A stretch of 39,192 nucleotides of DNA from Acidobacteriota bacterium (GCA_021818105.1 JAKAFB010000029.1:1-39192); one strand, 5' to 3'. Shown: positions 1 through 10,030, counted from the first letter of the stretch. The notes: generated by a model from the sequence alone, not told the origin. Made by a program: numbers and translations.

Positions 1-110
1 ACGACGTCCTTTGGAAAACGATTCGCGTATTTGCCTCGAACCGCATGCGTAAAGTCGTATTCTTTGCGCATGTCTTCGCCCTTCGCCACCTGCTTACGGC
101 TGCTGCTCAT
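1..110 (-). CDS. Antitoxin of a BrnT-type toxin-antitoxin pair (3' end missing)
   Basis: Partial gene: the start lies at 110 and the C-terminus is beyond the window edge, leaving 36 codons. The visible protein reads MSSSRKQVAKGED, then MRKEYDFTHAVRGKYANRFP. From memory of the family, the MRxEYDF..AVRGKYA pattern is typical of small proteins encoded just after DUF497 (BrnT) toxins and treated as the antitoxin. The start codon overlaps the toxin gene's 3' end by 17 bases (94-110), so translation is probably coupled. An internal ATG (MRKEYDF) is an alternative start. Its expected role is to neutralise the toxin and autorepress the pair, but the DNA-binding part is not visible here. Confidence 0.7.
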   Translation of the reverse strand, partial: MSSSRKQVAKGEDMRKEYDFTHAVRGKYANRFPKDV

Positions 111-381
111 AGCGTCTCCTTTCCCTGGGCTCAGCCTTGCGGGCGCTGATGATGCGGATAGTGTTTTCATTCTCAGTATGCACCACAACCAGCAGAAGTT
201 GCCGGGCTGACTTTCCGAGGGCAATCCAGCGCTCCTCATCAAGAGAATGCACCACATCAGGCTGAACCAGCAAGAGTGGATCGCGAAAAACCGTCGCCGC
301 CTCTTCGAAAGCCACGCCGTGCTTCTCCTTATTGAGAAGGGCTTTCACGGGGTCCCAGACAATCGATTGGGGTTGATGCAC
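94..381 (-). CDS. brnT: BrnT family (DUF497) type II toxin
   Basis: A 95-residue protein with the full BrnT/DUF497 layout: an N-terminal WDPVKALLNKEKHGVAFEEA segment, the central FRDPLLL..PDVVHS.DEERWIALG stretch, a LLVVVHTE strand and a C-terminal IRIISARKAEPRERRRYE helix. BrnT proteins are small RNase-fold toxins of RelE type that inhibit translation and are held inactive by a partner from the same operon. The next gene (1-110) overlaps its end and looks like that partner. The start is a GTG at 379-381, immediately before the stop of the upstream glycosyltransferase gene (382-384), so the pair may be read partly from that gene. Family assignment is strong; activity is inferred. Confidence 0.85.
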   Translation of the reverse strand: MHQPQSIVWDPVKALLNKEKHGVAFEEAATVFRDPLLLVQPDVVHSLDEERWIALGKSARQLLLVVVHTENENTIRIISARKAEPRERRRYEQQP

Positions 382-1947
382 CTACACTCCCACCGGGAAC
401 GGCTTGGGGCTGGATTCCTCGTCGGTGTTTGCGCCGGTGCGCCAGCGCTCAAAGCGGCCTTGCAGCAGGCTCATCAGGCCGGTGTACCAGTAGCCCACGA
501 CAAACAGGATGAGAAACGGTGCGGTGAAGTAGTTCTGATTCGAGAAGGTGTAGAGGATGCACAGGAAGAAGTAAGCGCCGATGATCAGCTCAATCCATGG
601 GGCGAGGACAAGGCGCTTGCGATATTTGGCGGCCTGGGACTTTTCGCCCTTCTGCGCCACCCGGTATTTGGGCGTGCGCACAAACGCGCTCTTGATGCCG
701 AGCAGGGCTTCCATCACGGCCTTGGTATTGGTCACAGTGAGCCCGATGCCTAGTGCCATCAGGAGCGGCAGATAGAGGATGGTCTTCATCCAGGTTTTAG
801 GGAATAACTCGCGCTGGCTGACGACATAAAAAACGGCGATGGAGAAGCTGGAGGCGGTAAAGAGCGGCACGTCTATAAGCAGCATCTGGAACCAGCCCTG
901 GTAGAAGCGCACGATCATGGCCGGCATCAGCAGTGCAGTCATGATGACCATGAGCGGATAGCTGAGGTTTGCGGTGAGGTGGTAGACAGCCTCAACCTTG
1001 ATGCGCCGCGGCACGTTGGACCTGAACATCATGGGCAGCACTTTAATGCTGGTCTGGATGAGGCCCTTGGCCCAGCGTGCCTGCTGGGTCTTGAAGGCCG
1101 TCATCTCGATGGGCAGCTCAGAGGGGCATTCAATCTCCGGCAGGTACTTGAACTTCCACCCCGCCATCTGCGAGCGATAGCTCAGGTCGGTGTCCTCGGT
1201 GAGCGTGTCATGCTGCCAGCCGCCGCCGTCAGTGATGGCCTGCCTGCGCCACATGCCCGCAGTGCCATTGAAGTTGAAGAAGTCGCCTGTGCGGGCGCGC
1301 GCGCCGTGTTCGAGCACAAAATGCCCGTCCAGGAGGATGGCTTCAATCTTTGTGAGCAGACTGTAATTCCGATTCAGGTGCGACCAACGCGTCTGCACCA
1401 TGCCGATTTCCGGCTCGGCAAAGTGGTGGATGACCTTCATCAGCCAGTCAGGCGGCGGCACAAAGTCGGCGTCAAAGATGGCGACAAACTCGCCCTTAGC
1501 AACCTTCAGGCCGGCATCCAGTGCTCCTGCCTTGAAGCCGTGCCGGTTGGTGCGATGGATATAGACGATGGGATGCCCCATTGCGGCGTAGCGCTCCACG
1601 ATGGCAGAGGCCACTTGCTGCGTTTCGTCGGTTGAGTCGTCAAGAACCTGGATTTCCAGCTTTTCGCGGGGATACTCCATGGAGCAGACGGCCTCAATGA
1701 GGCGGTCAATCACAAACTGCTCATTGAAGATGGGCAGCTGCACCGTGACGCGCGGCATCTCCTCAAACTGGCGCGGCGGGTGAGGATTGTAGTTTTTCCG
1801 GTATTTGAAGTAGAGATAGCAGAGCGTGTAGCGGTGAATGCCGTAGATCGAAAGCACGATCATGACGGCGAAGTAGGGAATGAGCAGCGCCAGATCAAAC
1901 CAGTTCCAGTGGTAGAGGCCCTTGAACGTGGTGTCGGCATACTGCAT
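382..1947 (-). CDS. Membrane GT2 glycosyltransferase, cellulose/mannan synthase-like
   Basis: Processive-type family 2 glycosyltransferase, 521 residues from the chosen ATG. It has an N-terminal membrane segment (about residues 15-39) and a cytoplasmic GT-A domain with the expected signature: a DDS motif (about 103), DAD (about 159), TED (about 250) and QQARW (about 288). Several C-terminal transmembrane helices follow. This D,D,D,QxxRW pattern defines beta-polysaccharide synthases that polymerise sugar from nucleotide donors and move the chain across the inner membrane. Overall it resembles CslA-type glucomannan synthases more than BcsA, and no PilZ domain is visible. The frame stays open to a TTG at 2196, but the extra 83 residues are uncharacteristic and would run into the divergent gene's start; I chose the ATG at 1947, although it lacks a strong Shine-Dalgarno. 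The polymer made is unknown. Confidence 0.85.
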   Translation of the reverse strand: MQYADTTFKGLYHWNWFDLALLIPYFAVMIVLSIYGIHRYTLCYLYFKYRKNYNPHPPRQFEEMPRVTVQLPIFNEQFVIDRLIEAVCSMEYPREKLEIQVLDDSTDETQQVASAIVERYAAMGHPIVYIHRTNRHGFKAGALDAGLKVAKGEFVAIFDADFVPPPDWLMKVIHHFAEPEIGMVQTRWSHLNRNYSLLTKIEAILLDGHFVLEHGARARTGDFFNFNGTAGMWRRQAITDGGGWQHDTLTEDTDLSYRSQMAGWKFKYLPEIECPSELPIEMTAFKTQQARWAKGLIQTSIKVLPMMFRSNVPRRIKVEAVYHLTANLSYPLMVIMTALLMPAMIVRFYQGWFQMLLIDVPLFTASSFSIAVFYVVSQRELFPKTWMKTILYLPLLMALGIGLTVTNTKAVMEALLGIKSAFVRTPKYRVAQKGEKSQAAKYRKRLVLAPWIELIIGAYFFLCILYTFSNQNYFTAPFLILFVVGYWYTGLMSLLQGRFERWRTGANTDEESSPKPFPVGV

Positions 1948-2095
1948 CTTCAGGTAGTGGCGCAGGCCATTCTGAGGCGCAAAAGCCATCCATGCGGCGA
2001 ACCGCATGGGCAAACCGCTGAGCAGGCTGGCGGAGAAATCAAGGCTGGCGTCAAGCGCGGCGAACAGAATGTGGCCTCCACAACCGTGATATCGA

Positions 2096-2101
2096 AATTG
2101 T
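2096..2101 (-). promoter_or_regulatory. Possible -10 box for the glycosyltransferase gene
   Basis: The minus strand carries TACAAT here, 148 bases before the preferred start at 1947, in the gap between two divergent genes. No convincing -35 hexamer lies 16-18 bases upstream, so this is only a candidate. Confidence 0.25.
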
Positions 2102-2195
2102 ACGCGATGCAGCATGGTCGCGCGTGGCAGTGCATGAGTTGCCGCGGGCTGAGCCACAGGCGTAAGGTGGGCAGAGTCAGGAGGCTGTTGCTGCA

Positions 2196-3995
2196 ATGCC
2201 TACGCTTTCATCCTCTTCTGTCCTTGCTGCTACGGGGGGCAGCTTTCTGCTTGAAATACGGGACCCATCCGACGTCTTGACTCCGGAGGACCTGACCGAG
2301 GAGCAGCGCCAGATTGCCGCCACGGCGGCCGAGTTCGCCCGCGAGGAGATTCTGCCAGCCGCGGCCGATATTGAGACCAAGAAGCCCGGCGTGGTGAAAG
2401 CGCTGCTGCGCAAGGCCGGCGAGCTGGGCCTGACCTCGGTGGACGTTCCCGAGGAGTACGGCGGCATGGGGTTGGACAAGGTGAGTTCCACACTCATCAC
2501 GGACCACCTCAGTGTGCTCGCCAGCTTCTCCACGGCCTTCGGCGCGCATATCGGCATCGCCACGCTGCCGTTGGTGTGGTATGGCACGCCGGAACAGAAG
2601 CAGCGCTATCTGCCGCGGCTGGCTACGGCGGAGTGCGTGGGTGCATACGGATTGTCCGAGGCAAGTTCCGGCTCGGACGCCATGAACATCCGCACGCGTG
2701 CCACGCTTACTGCCGACGGAACGCACTACGTCCTGAACGGCGAGAAGATGTGGATCACCAACGGCGGCATTGCAGGGCTTTACACCGTCTTCGCGAAGAT
2801 TGACGGCGAGAAGTTCTCCGCCTTCCTCATAGAGCGCGATACTCCGGGGCTGACCGTGGGAGCGGAGGAGCACAAACTGGGCATCCGCGGTTCGTCCACC
2901 TGTCCGCTCGTGCTCCAGGACTGCAAAGTGCCCGCCGCAAACCTGCTGGGAGAGCCCGGCAAGGGGCACCACATCGCCTTTAACGTGCTCAACATGGGCC
3001 GCTTCAAACTGGGCGTGGCCTGTGTGGGCGGGGCTCGGCACACGCTGGCGGAGATGATTCACTATGCCAAGCAGCGTATGGCCTTTGGCAAACCCATCGC
3101 GGAGTTTGGCCTGATCCAGCGCAAGATTTCCGCCGGCGCCACACGGCTGTTTGCTACGGAGAGCATGGCCTATCGCACCGCCGGCATGATGGACGCGAAC
3201 CTCGCGCAGCTTGCCCCCGGCCAGGCACACGATGCGCGCGCCATTCAGCGGAGCATTGAAGAATACGCGGTCGAGTGCTCCATTCTGAAGATCTACGGCT
3301 CAGAGATGCTGGCACTGATAGCAGACGAGCTGGTGGCAACCATGGGTGGTTACGGCTATGTGGAGGATTATCCGGCCGAGCGCACCTATCGCGATGCACG
3401 CATCAACCGCATCTTTGAAGGCACCAACGAAATCAATCGCCTCATCATCACCGGTTGGCTGATGAAACGCGCCATGAACGGCCAGTTGCCGCTGCTTGGC
3501 GCGATCAAAAAGCTCATGGACGAGGTGATGCAGCCCCCCTCCTTTGGCAGCGCGGAGAGCGCAGGGGAGCCGCTTGAGCGTGAGGCTGGGGTGCTGGCCG
3601 CGCTGCGCAAGGTCACGCTCTTTGCCGCGGGCGTGGCGAGCCAGCGCTACATGACGGAGCTGCAGGACCAGCAGGAGGTGATGGCCGACCTTGCCGACAT
3701 GATCGGGCAGGTCTTCGCGCTGGAGTCCGCGCTGGTGCGTGCGCAGAAGTTGGCCGCCGCGCGCAAAAGCTCCGCGGAGGTGGCCGCCGTCATGACGGCA
3801 CTGCTGGCAGATGAAGGCATGGCGCTGGCAGAGCAGGCGGCGCGGCGCGTGCTGGCGGCCTGCGGCGAGGGCGACGAACTGAGTACGCAACTCGCCATCC
3901 TGCGTCGGCTAGCGCGCTTCACGCCGGCGGATACTGTTGCCCTAAGCCGGACCGTGGCCCGGCACTGCATCACTGCGGAAAAGTATCCGCTGTAA
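2196..3995 (+). CDS. Acyl-CoA dehydrogenase, VLCAD/ACAD9-like
   Basis: FAD-dependent acyl-CoA dehydrogenase (599 residues) for the first step of fatty-acid beta-oxidation, forming a trans-2-enoyl-CoA. It shows ACAD signature 1 (GLSEASSGSDA, about 152-162), signature 2 (MGGYGYVEDYPAERTYRDA, about 383-401) and the catalytic glutamate in RIFEGTNEINR (Glu408). The protein is about 200 residues longer than short-chain family members; the extra C-terminal helical region (about 420-599) and the RIFEGTNEI motif match the VLCAD/ACAD9 branch, which favours long-chain substrates. The ATG is preceded by AGGAGG at 2179-2184, a strong Shine-Dalgarno that fixes the start. No electron-transfer flavoprotein or other beta-oxidation gene is adjacent, so the exact substrate is open. 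Confidence 0.93.
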   Translation: MPTLSSSSVLAATGGSFLLEIRDPSDVLTPEDLTEEQRQIAATAAEFAREEILPAAADIETKKPGVVKALLRKAGELGLTSVDVPEEYGGMGLDKVSSTLITDHLSVLASFSTAFGAHIGIATLPLVWYGTPEQKQRYLPRLATAECVGAYGLSEASSGSDAMNIRTRATLTADGTHYVLNGEKMWITNGGIAGLYTVFAKIDGEKFSAFLIERDTPGLTVGAEEHKLGIRGSSTCPLVLQDCKVPAANLLGEPGKGHHIAFNVLNMGRFKLGVACVGGARHTLAEMIHYAKQRMAFGKPIAEFGLIQRKISAGATRLFATESMAYRTAGMMDANLAQLAPGQAHDARAIQRSIEEYAVECSILKIYGSEMLALIADELVATMGGYGYVEDYPAERTYRDARINRIFEGTNEINRLIITGWLMKRAMNGQLPLLGAIKKLMDEVMQPPSFGSAESAGEPLEREAGVLAALRKVTLFAAGVASQRYMTELQDQQEVMADLADMIGQVFALESALVRAQKLAAARKSSAEVAAVMTALLADEGMALAEQAARRVLAACGEGDELSTQLAILRRLARFTPADTVALSRTVARHCITAEKYPL

Positions 3996-4100
3996 GAGCT
4001 GTGTGGTCCGGCGTGCACTGGTTTCCTGACAGCAGGTGGAAAAGATTGCCTTGCAGGGCCCCCTGCATTGGTAACATGGCTAGCGGTTCAGGAGAAACCG

Positions 4101-6647
4101 ATGACACCTCGCTGTACCCATTTGTTCATTTGCATCACTGCATTCGCCGCAATCACACTCTCTGCCTCCACGGCGGCCCAGCCGCCCACAACCTCTGCGC
4201 CTACGCGAGTTGAGCTTGATGCCGTTACCGGCGCAACCCCCCTCGAAAACGGAATTCAGATTCAGGCCGGGGAAGCGCAGATGCGTATCACGGCTCTGCA
4301 GGATGACATTGTGCGTATCCGCGTGGCGCCGGGAGCGCAGTTGCCCGAGGACGCCTCGTGGGCTGTGCTGCCGGCCGCGCGAACCGCATCCGTTCGTGTG
4401 CAGCCCGTGCATGATGCGGATGCAGTGGGTTTTCGCACGGCTAAGCTCGACGTGCGCGTGGAGCGCAAGCCGCTGCGGCTGGTGATCAGCGATCTTACAG
4501 GCCATGTGCTCTGCGCTGACGCCGTGGGCCGGCCTACGGACTTTAAGCTTGGCGGCTTTTCGGTGCACAAGCAGATGCCAGGCGACGAACAGTTCTACGG
4601 CCTTGGCGATAAGGCCGGCCTCTTCAATCGCCGTGACCAGGCTTACACGCTTTGGAATACCGATGTAGGCCCGCAGGAGGCTACGGACCCGCTCTACAAA
4701 AGCATTCCGTTCTTTCTTGCCATTACGAACGGGCGCACGTATGGGCTGTTTCTCGACAACACCTGGCGCACATGGTTCGACTTTGGCAAGCAGACACGCG
4801 ATGCTTATGCCTTCGGCTCCGAGGGCGGCCCGCTGGATTACTACTTCATCTATGGACCCTCGACCAAGCAGGTGGTGGAGCGGTACGCCTATCTTACGGG
4901 CAAGCCGCCTCTGCCGCCGATGTGGGCGCTCGGCTTCCAGCAGTCGCGGTACAGCTACTCGCCGGAATCGCAGGCACGCGAGATTGCAGACCGCCTGCGC
5001 ACGGACAAGATTCCGTCGGACGTTCTGTATCTTGACATCGACTACCAGTACCGCAATCGGCCGTTCACCGTGGACCCTGAGCGTTTTCCAGACTTTGCCG
5101 GTTTCGTCGCAGACCTGAAGAAGCAGCACTTTCACCTGGTGACCATCACGGATCTGCATATTGCGCATGTGGCTAATCAGGGCTACATGCCCTATGACAC
5201 GGGCCACTCCGGCGATAACTTCGTCAAGAATCCCGATGGCAGCGAATTTGTTGGCATTGTCTGGCCCGGCCCCGCGGTTTTTCCGGACTTTACCCGTGCC
5301 AGCACACGCGCGTGGTGGGGAGGGCTCTATAAGCAGTTCGTGAAAGATGGAGTTGCTGGCTTCTGGAATGACATGAATGAGCCCTCGGTCTTTGACGGAC
5401 CGGGCAAGACCATGCCTCTCGACACGGTGCACCGCATCGAGGAGCCGGGATTCAAAACGCGTACTGCTTCTCACGCCGAGATTCACAACATTCTTGGTAT
5501 GGAGAACGAACGAGCCACGTTCGACGGGCTGCTCAAACTGCGTCCTGATGAGCGGCCTTTTGTGCTCACACGTGCCACCTTCGCCGGCGGTCAGCGCTAC
5601 GGCTTCACGTGGACCGGCGACAACTCGTCTACGTGGAATCACCTGCGGCTTGCCACGCAGATGCTTCTGAACCTGGGCATGAGCGGTATATCCATGGTAG
5701 GTGATGACATTGGCGGCTTTAACGGCTCGCCGCAACCTGACCTGCTGACGCGCTGGATCGAGATGGGCGCGTTCAATCCCATGTTCCGCGACCACACCAC
5801 GCTTGGCTCGCTGCCGCAGGAAGTCTGGGTGCATGGGCCCGCGCAGGAGGCCATTCGCCGCCGGTACATCGACACACGCTACCGCCTGATGCCGTATATC
5901 TACACGCTTGCCGAGGAAGCCTCACGCACGGGCCTGCCGATGGTGCGGCCGTTGTTCATGGAGTTCCCTAACTTCTTCGACGCCGCGGACTCGGAGTTCC
6001 TACTGGGCCGAGATCTGCTGGTTGCTCCCGCTTCCCTCCCGGACACGATGGACGACTACGCCGTGGCCTATCCGCCGGGCCCGTGGTTCGACTTCTGGAC
6101 CGGCGAGAAGATGCAGCCACAGCCGCGCCAGCCGGACATCGTGGAGATTGCGACTGCGGTCAGAAAAGGCGAGTCGATGTCGAAGTTCCCGCCGCCGCAT
6201 CTGATCCACCCCAGGCTCGACACGCTGCCCGTATACGTGCACGGCGGCAGCATCCTCCCGATGCAACCGCTGGTGCAGAATACGGAAGAGACACCCAATG
6301 GGCCGCTCGAACTGCGAGTCTACCCGGGGCCGCAGTGCGAAGGCTCGCTCTATCTTGACGACGGGCACACCTTCCGCTACAGGCAGGGCGACTACCTGCG
6401 CCAGTCGTTCACCTGCAACGAAACGGACCACGCTGTGACGGTGAACTTCAGCGCGCGGCAGGGGAGCTGGACGCCGTGGTGGAAGAATATCGAGGTTGTC
6501 GTGTACGGCTGGCCCTCTGCCCAGGCCAGGGCAAAGGTTGCCGGCTCTGCGCAGATGTTGCAAACCACCTACGATGCACAGGCACATGCGCTGCACGTTG
6601 TCATTCCCGATGCGGTAGACAAGCAGCAGTTGCAGATCGTCGAATAG
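4101..6647 (+). CDS. Secreted GH31 alpha-glucosidase
   Basis: Glycoside hydrolase family 31 enzyme, 848 residues, predicted to release glucose (or xylose) from the non-reducing end of alpha-glucosides. A signal peptide covers about the first 30 residues (TPRCTHLF, a hydrophobic stretch, then STAAQ). It is followed by an N-terminal beta-sandwich, a GH31 barrel with nucleophile Asp424 in GFWNDMNEPSVF and acid/base Asp507 in WTGDNSSTWNH, and a C-terminal beta domain of DUF5110 type (LYLDDGHTFRYRQGDY). The open frame begins at 4068, but AGGAGA at 4090-4095 sits 5 bases before the ATG at 4101 and the signal peptide starts there. It lies alone between the acyl-CoA dehydrogenase gene and the convergent translation operon. 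Specificity within GH31 cannot be settled by eye. Confidence 0.93.
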   Translation: MTPRCTHLFICITAFAAITLSASTAAQPPTTSAPTRVELDAVTGATPLENGIQIQAGEAQMRITALQDDIVRIRVAPGAQLPEDASWAVLPAARTASVRVQPVHDADAVGFRTAKLDVRVERKPLRLVISDLTGHVLCADAVGRPTDFKLGGFSVHKQMPGDEQFYGLGDKAGLFNRRDQAYTLWNTDVGPQEATDPLYKSIPFFLAITNGRTYGLFLDNTWRTWFDFGKQTRDAYAFGSEGGPLDYYFIYGPSTKQVVERYAYLTGKPPLPPMWALGFQQSRYSYSPESQAREIADRLRTDKIPSDVLYLDIDYQYRNRPFTVDPERFPDFAGFVADLKKQHFHLVTITDLHIAHVANQGYMPYDTGHSGDNFVKNPDGSEFVGIVWPGPAVFPDFTRASTRAWWGGLYKQFVKDGVAGFWNDMNEPSVFDGPGKTMPLDTVHRIEEPGFKTRTASHAEIHNILGMENERATFDGLLKLRPDERPFVLTRATFAGGQRYGFTWTGDNSSTWNHLRLATQMLLNLGMSGISMVGDDIGGFNGSPQPDLLTRWIEMGAFNPMFRDHTTLGSLPQEVWVHGPAQEAIRRRYIDTRYRLMPYIYTLAEEASRTGLPMVRPLFMEFPNFFDAADSEFLLGRDLLVAPASLPDTMDDYAVAYPPGPWFDFWTGEKMQPQPRQPDIVEIATAVRKGESMSKFPPPHLIHPRLDTLPVYVHGGSILPMQPLVQNTEETPNGPLELRVYPGPQCEGSLYLDDGHTFRYRQGDYLRQSFTCNETDHAVTVNFSARQGSWTPWWKNIEVVVYGWPSAQARAKVAGSAQMLQTTYDAQAHALHVVIPDAVDKQQLQIVE

Positions 6648-6656
6648 CCAAAGCAA

Positions 6657-6691
6657 ATTGGCCCGCCTCTCATTACGAGGGGCGGGCCAAT
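6657..6691. terminator. Bidirectional hairpin terminator between GH31 and infB
   Basis: Perfect 11-base inverted repeat: ATTGGCCCGCC (6657-6667) pairs with GGCGGGCCAAT (6681-6691). Four further base pairs, one of them G-U, extend the stem inward and leave the loop ATTAC. It lies between the convergent stops at 6647 and 6714. Flanking A/T-rich bases are present, but there is no long T run, so efficiency is uncertain. Confidence 0.8.
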
Positions 6692-6713
6692 CTTAGCTGC
6701 CTGTTGTTGAGGT

Positions 6714-9700
6714 CTATGCTTTGGCTGAAGTCAGCGCGCCGAGGTCGGCGGCCATCTTCTCCGTGGAGAATGCTTCGAGGATGTCGCCCTGCCTGATGTC
6801 ACTGAAGCTGGCCACGCCGATGCCGCACTCCATGCCGTTGGTGACTTCGCGCACGTCATCCTTGAAGCGCTTGAGCGAAGCAATCTTGCCCTTGAAGATC
6901 TGCTCTCCGTCGCGCATCACCTTAATCTCCGAATCCCGGCGGATGACGCCATCCTGCACGCGGCAGCCGGCGATGGTGCCCACCTTGGGAATCTTGAAGA
7001 TGTTGAGCACCTCGGCGCGTCCCACGTAGTTCTCCTTAAACGTGGGTTCGAGCAGGCCCATCATGGCCATGCGGATTTCATCCTGCAACTCGTAGATGAT
7101 CGAGTGCAGGCGGATTTCCACGCCCTCCTGCTGTGCCAGTTCGGCGGCCTTGCGCTCGGGGCGCACATTGAAGCCGATGATGATGGCGTTGGAGGCGGTC
7201 GCCAGCAGCACGTCGCTTTCGGTGATGGAGCCGACGCCGGAATGGATGACCTTGATGCGCACCTTCTCCGTGGACATCCTCGCCAGCGAGTCGGCCAGCA
7301 CTTCCACCGATCCGGTGACGTCGCCCTTGATGATGATGGGCAGGTCCTTCACGCCAGCCTGGCGAATCTGCTCTGAGAGTCCTTCCAGTGACACGCGTGA
7401 GCTCTTGGCCAGTTGTGCTTCGCGTTCCTTCATCTTGCGATACTGCGCAATGCCCTTGGCCTTGTCGCGATCGGCAACGACGAGGAAGGTGTCGCCAGCA
7501 TCGGGCAGTGCCTCGAGGCCCAGCACCTCCACAGGCGTCGAAGGGCCGGCTTCCTGGATGGCGCGACCACGATCGTCGAACATGGCGCGTACTTTGCCGA
7601 AGGTGTTGCCGACGATGTAGCTGTCGTTGAGCCGTAGCGTGCCGTCCTGCACCAGCACGGTGGCCACAGCACCGCGTCCTCGGTCCAGTTTGGCCTCCAG
7701 CACGGAGCCAACGGCCTTACGGCCGGGCGTTGCCTTGGGAGCTTTGATGTCCGAGACGAGGCAGATCATTTCCAGCAGCAAGTCAAGGTTCAGGCGCTTC
7801 TTGGCCGAGACTTCAACGAATACGGTGCTGCTTTCGCCGCCACCTGCCCACTCCTCAGGAATGAGGCCGCGATCGGCAAGCTGTTTCTTCACGCGGTCGG
7901 GATTAGCTTCGGGCTTGTCAATCTTGTTGACAGCCACGATGATCGGCACTTCGGCTGCCTTGGCGTGGTCGATGGCTTCCAGCGTCTGAGGCATCACGCC
8001 ATCGTCCGCAGCAACCACAATGACAACGATATCCGTGACCTTGGCACCGCGGGCACGCATGCGGGTAAATGCTTCGTGGCCCGGCGTATCGAGGAAGACA
8101 ATCTCGCGGCCCGAGGCTGGTGAGCCTTCCTTGGCAAAGCGCACCTTGTAGGCGCCAATGTGCTGCGTAATGCCACCGGCTTCGCCTGCCGCCACGTCTG
8201 TCTCGCGAATGGCGTCGAGCAGTGAAGTCTTGCCGTGGTCCACGTGGCCCATGACGGTAACCACGGGCGCGCGCGGCACCTCGAGCTCGTCGGCGTTTTC
8301 CGCCTCCAGCACTTCTTCAATCGCCTCGTTGGCCAGTTCTTCTTCGTAGCTGATGACACTGGCTGCGGCGCCGAATTTGGCGGCCACATCTTTCACCATC
8401 TCGGCGTCGAGAGACTGGTTGACGGTGACCGGCACGCCGCGCATCAGCAGCGTGGCAATCAGGTCCTTGGCGCGAATGCCAAGCTTTTCAGCAAGGTCCT
8501 TCACGCTGATGCCTTCGGTGACCGTAATGTCACGTGTGATGGGCAGCGGCTCGTTGCTGATCTGTGCTCCGCCAAAGCGCGGCGGAGGCACAAATCCCTT
8601 CATCGGGCCTTCCTTGGTTTTGGGGTACTGCTGGCGGTTTCCACGGCCTTTGGCGGGGGTGCGGGAACGCGGAGCCTCGCCCGGGGGCGGCGGTGCCGCG
8701 CCTATGCCGGGGCGTGCGCCAAAGCCGGGGCGCGGAGCACCAAAGCCAGGACGCGCACCAAAGCCGGGACGGGCACCCGGAGCGCCGGGAGCGCCTGCGC
8801 CGGGGAAACCGCCGGGTGCAGAGCGCGTTGGGTGCTTGGGCCTGGGACCGCCGGGGAACTGGCCGGTAGTGCCGGGCGTGCGTTGGACAAAGCCGCCGGG
8901 CGCGCTGGGTGGCCTACGGTCAAAAATGGGGCGTCCGCGTTGCAGACCGCCGGCCTGTGCCGTGGGAGCGGGCGCGCCGGGGGCGACGGGTGGCGCCTTG
9001 TACACAGGACGCGGGCCAGTCTGCGGCATGACGACGCGACGCACAGGCGCGGCGGGAACGGCCGTCTCTGCCGCGGGCTTTTGCGCAGGCGCTTCGACCG
9101 CAGCTGCGGGCTTCTGCTCGACAGCTTCCGCCGGCGCCGGTTTCTTTTCTTCCACCGCGGCAGCTGCCGTAACGGCAGGCACTGGATGTTCTGCGGGTGG
9201 CGCGGCAGGAGCTGGTTGGGCGGCCTCGGCTGGAGCCGCAGGTGCAGCTGCGACAGGCGCGGGCGGTGCCGCAGGCTTGGCAGGCGGTTGCTCGGCGGCA
9301 GGCGGCTGGGCCTCGCGCGCGGGCGGCTTGACCACAACGGCCACGGCAGGCGGAACGACTGCCACCGCAGGCCGCGCGGGGGACGCTCCCACAGGGGCCT
9401 TGGCCACCACGGGTCCCGCCGGGGGCTTGCTGGCGATGGCCGGGGCATGTGGTACGGAAATAATGGGTGGAGCGGGCCGAACAGGCGGAACTATCTTGCG
9501 CGGCTCCGGCTTGGCGGGTGCCGCTGGAGATGCCGCCTCCGGGGCGGGAGCTGCGGTCTTTGCCGGGGCCTTGGCTACAACCGTGGCAGAGGGCTTGGCA
9601 GGCGCATGGCTCTTGCGCGCCTCAGCCTCTGCTTCCTGCTTCTTGGCCAGAACAGCTTTGAGTACGTCACCGGGCTTGGAAACGTGAGAGAGATCAATTT

Positions 9701-9917
9701 TGGGCGTAATCGTCTGCGCACTGCGCGAAGGCGCAGCGCCTGCCGCTGCACGCGACCCGCGCGCAAAGTGTGCGCGCACCCGGTCGGCCTCATGCTCCTC
9801 AATTGAGCTGGAGTGCGTCTTACCTTCACCCAGGCCAAGCTCTACCAGCACATCAAGAACCTGGCGGCTCTTGACCTCCATCTCGCGCGCGAGATCATTG
9901 ATTCGAACCTTGCTCAT
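6714..9917 (-). CDS. infB: Translation initiation factor IF-2
   Basis: The GTPase that places initiator fMet-tRNA on the 30S subunit and promotes subunit joining; 1067 residues, long for the family. It has an N-terminal IF2_N helix domain ([20 protein letters not shown]). A low-complexity Ala/Pro-rich linker (about 110-450) follows, including RPGFGA-type repeats, then a second IF2_N domain (about 460-515). The G domain shows GHVDHGKTS (about 557), DTPGHEAF (about 610) and NKID (about 663). Domains II to IV follow, with the fMet-tRNA-binding end. The ATG at 9917 is preceded by AGAGGCGG. It is the last gene of rimP-nusA-infB; the ylxR gene often found before infB and the rbfA gene often found after it are absent here. 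Confidence 0.98.
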   Translation of the reverse strand: MSKVRINDLAREMEVKSRQVLDVLVELGLGEGKTHSSSIEEHEADRVRAHFARGSRAAAGAAPSRSAQTITPKIDLSHVSKPGDVLKAVLAKKQEAEAEARKSHAPAKPSATVVAKAPAKTAAPAPEAASPAAPAKPEPRKIVPPVRPAPPIISVPHAPAIASKPPAGPVVAKAPVGASPARPAVAVVPPAVAVVVKPPAREAQPPAAEQPPAKPAAPPAPVAAAPAAPAEAAQPAPAAPPAEHPVPAVTAAAAVEEKKPAPAEAVEQKPAAAVEAPAQKPAAETAVPAAPVRRVVMPQTGPRPVYKAPPVAPGAPAPTAQAGGLQRGRPIFDRRPPSAPGGFVQRTPGTTGQFPGGPRPKHPTRSAPGGFPGAGAPGAPGARPGFGARPGFGAPRPGFGARPGIGAAPPPPGEAPRSRTPAKGRGNRQQYPKTKEGPMKGFVPPPRFGGAQISNEPLPITRDITVTEGISVKDLAEKLGIRAKDLIATLLMRGVPVTVNQSLDAEMVKDVAAKFGAAASVISYEEELANEAIEEVLEAENADELEVPRAPVVTVMGHVDHGKTSLLDAIRETDVAAGEAGGITQHIGAYKVRFAKEGSPASGREIVFLDTPGHEAFTRMRARGAKVTDIVVIVVAADDGVMPQTLEAIDHAKAAEVPIIVAVNKIDKPEANPDRVKKQLADRGLIPEEWAGGGESSTVFVEVSAKKRLNLDLLLEMICLVSDIKAPKATPGRKAVGSVLEAKLDRGRGAVATVLVQDGTLRLNDSYIVGNTFGKVRAMFDDRGRAIQEAGPSTPVEVLGLEALPDAGDTFLVVADRDKAKGIAQYRKMKEREAQLAKSSRVSLEGLSEQIRQAGVKDLPIIIKGDVTGSVEVLADSLARMSTEKVRIKVIHSGVGSITESDVLLATASNAIIIGFNVRPERKAAELAQQEGVEIRLHSIIYELQDEIRMAMMGLLEPTFKENYVGRAEVLNIFKIPKVGTIAGCRVQDGVIRRDSEIKVMRDGEQIFKGKIASLKRFKDDVREVTNGMECGIGVASFSDIRQGDILEAFSTEKMAADLGALTSAKA
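8701..8780 (-). repeat. Tandem RPGFGA codon repeats inside infB
   Basis: In the linker of IF-2 the protein repeats [19 protein letters not shown] about four times in a row, giving a short imperfect DNA repeat. It lies between the N-terminal domain and the second IF2_N domain and is likely a length-variable flexible segment. Confidence 0.6.
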
Positions 9918-10030
9918 CCGCCTCTTTTCAAAATGCTACCCAAAGCCCTTAGTCGCGCATAGCTACCTCATGGCAATGGCTGCGTATGTTTCTATTATCC
10001 TCTGAATGGGCTTGAAGAGGGCAGCGCATG

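Noticed and set aside
1948-2196. N-terminal extension of the GT2 protein to the TTG at 2196
   Set aside because: The extension is not family-like and the TTG overlaps the start of the divergent acyl-CoA dehydrogenase gene, which has a strong AGGAGG; an internal ATG is preferred.
2208-3230. Antisense frame in the acyl-CoA dehydrogenase gene
   Set aside because: Shadow of the high-GC sense gene; no signal or domain.
4080-5834. A 584-codon open frame on the minus strand
   Set aside because: It is fully antisense to the GH31 gene, which has clear catalytic motifs; the antisense product is Arg/His/Val-rich with no family features.
8353-9687. A 444-codon open frame on the plus strand
   Set aside because: It lies opposite the Ala/Pro-rich linker of infB; its Gly/Ala-only composition is the complement of GC-rich codons, not a protein.
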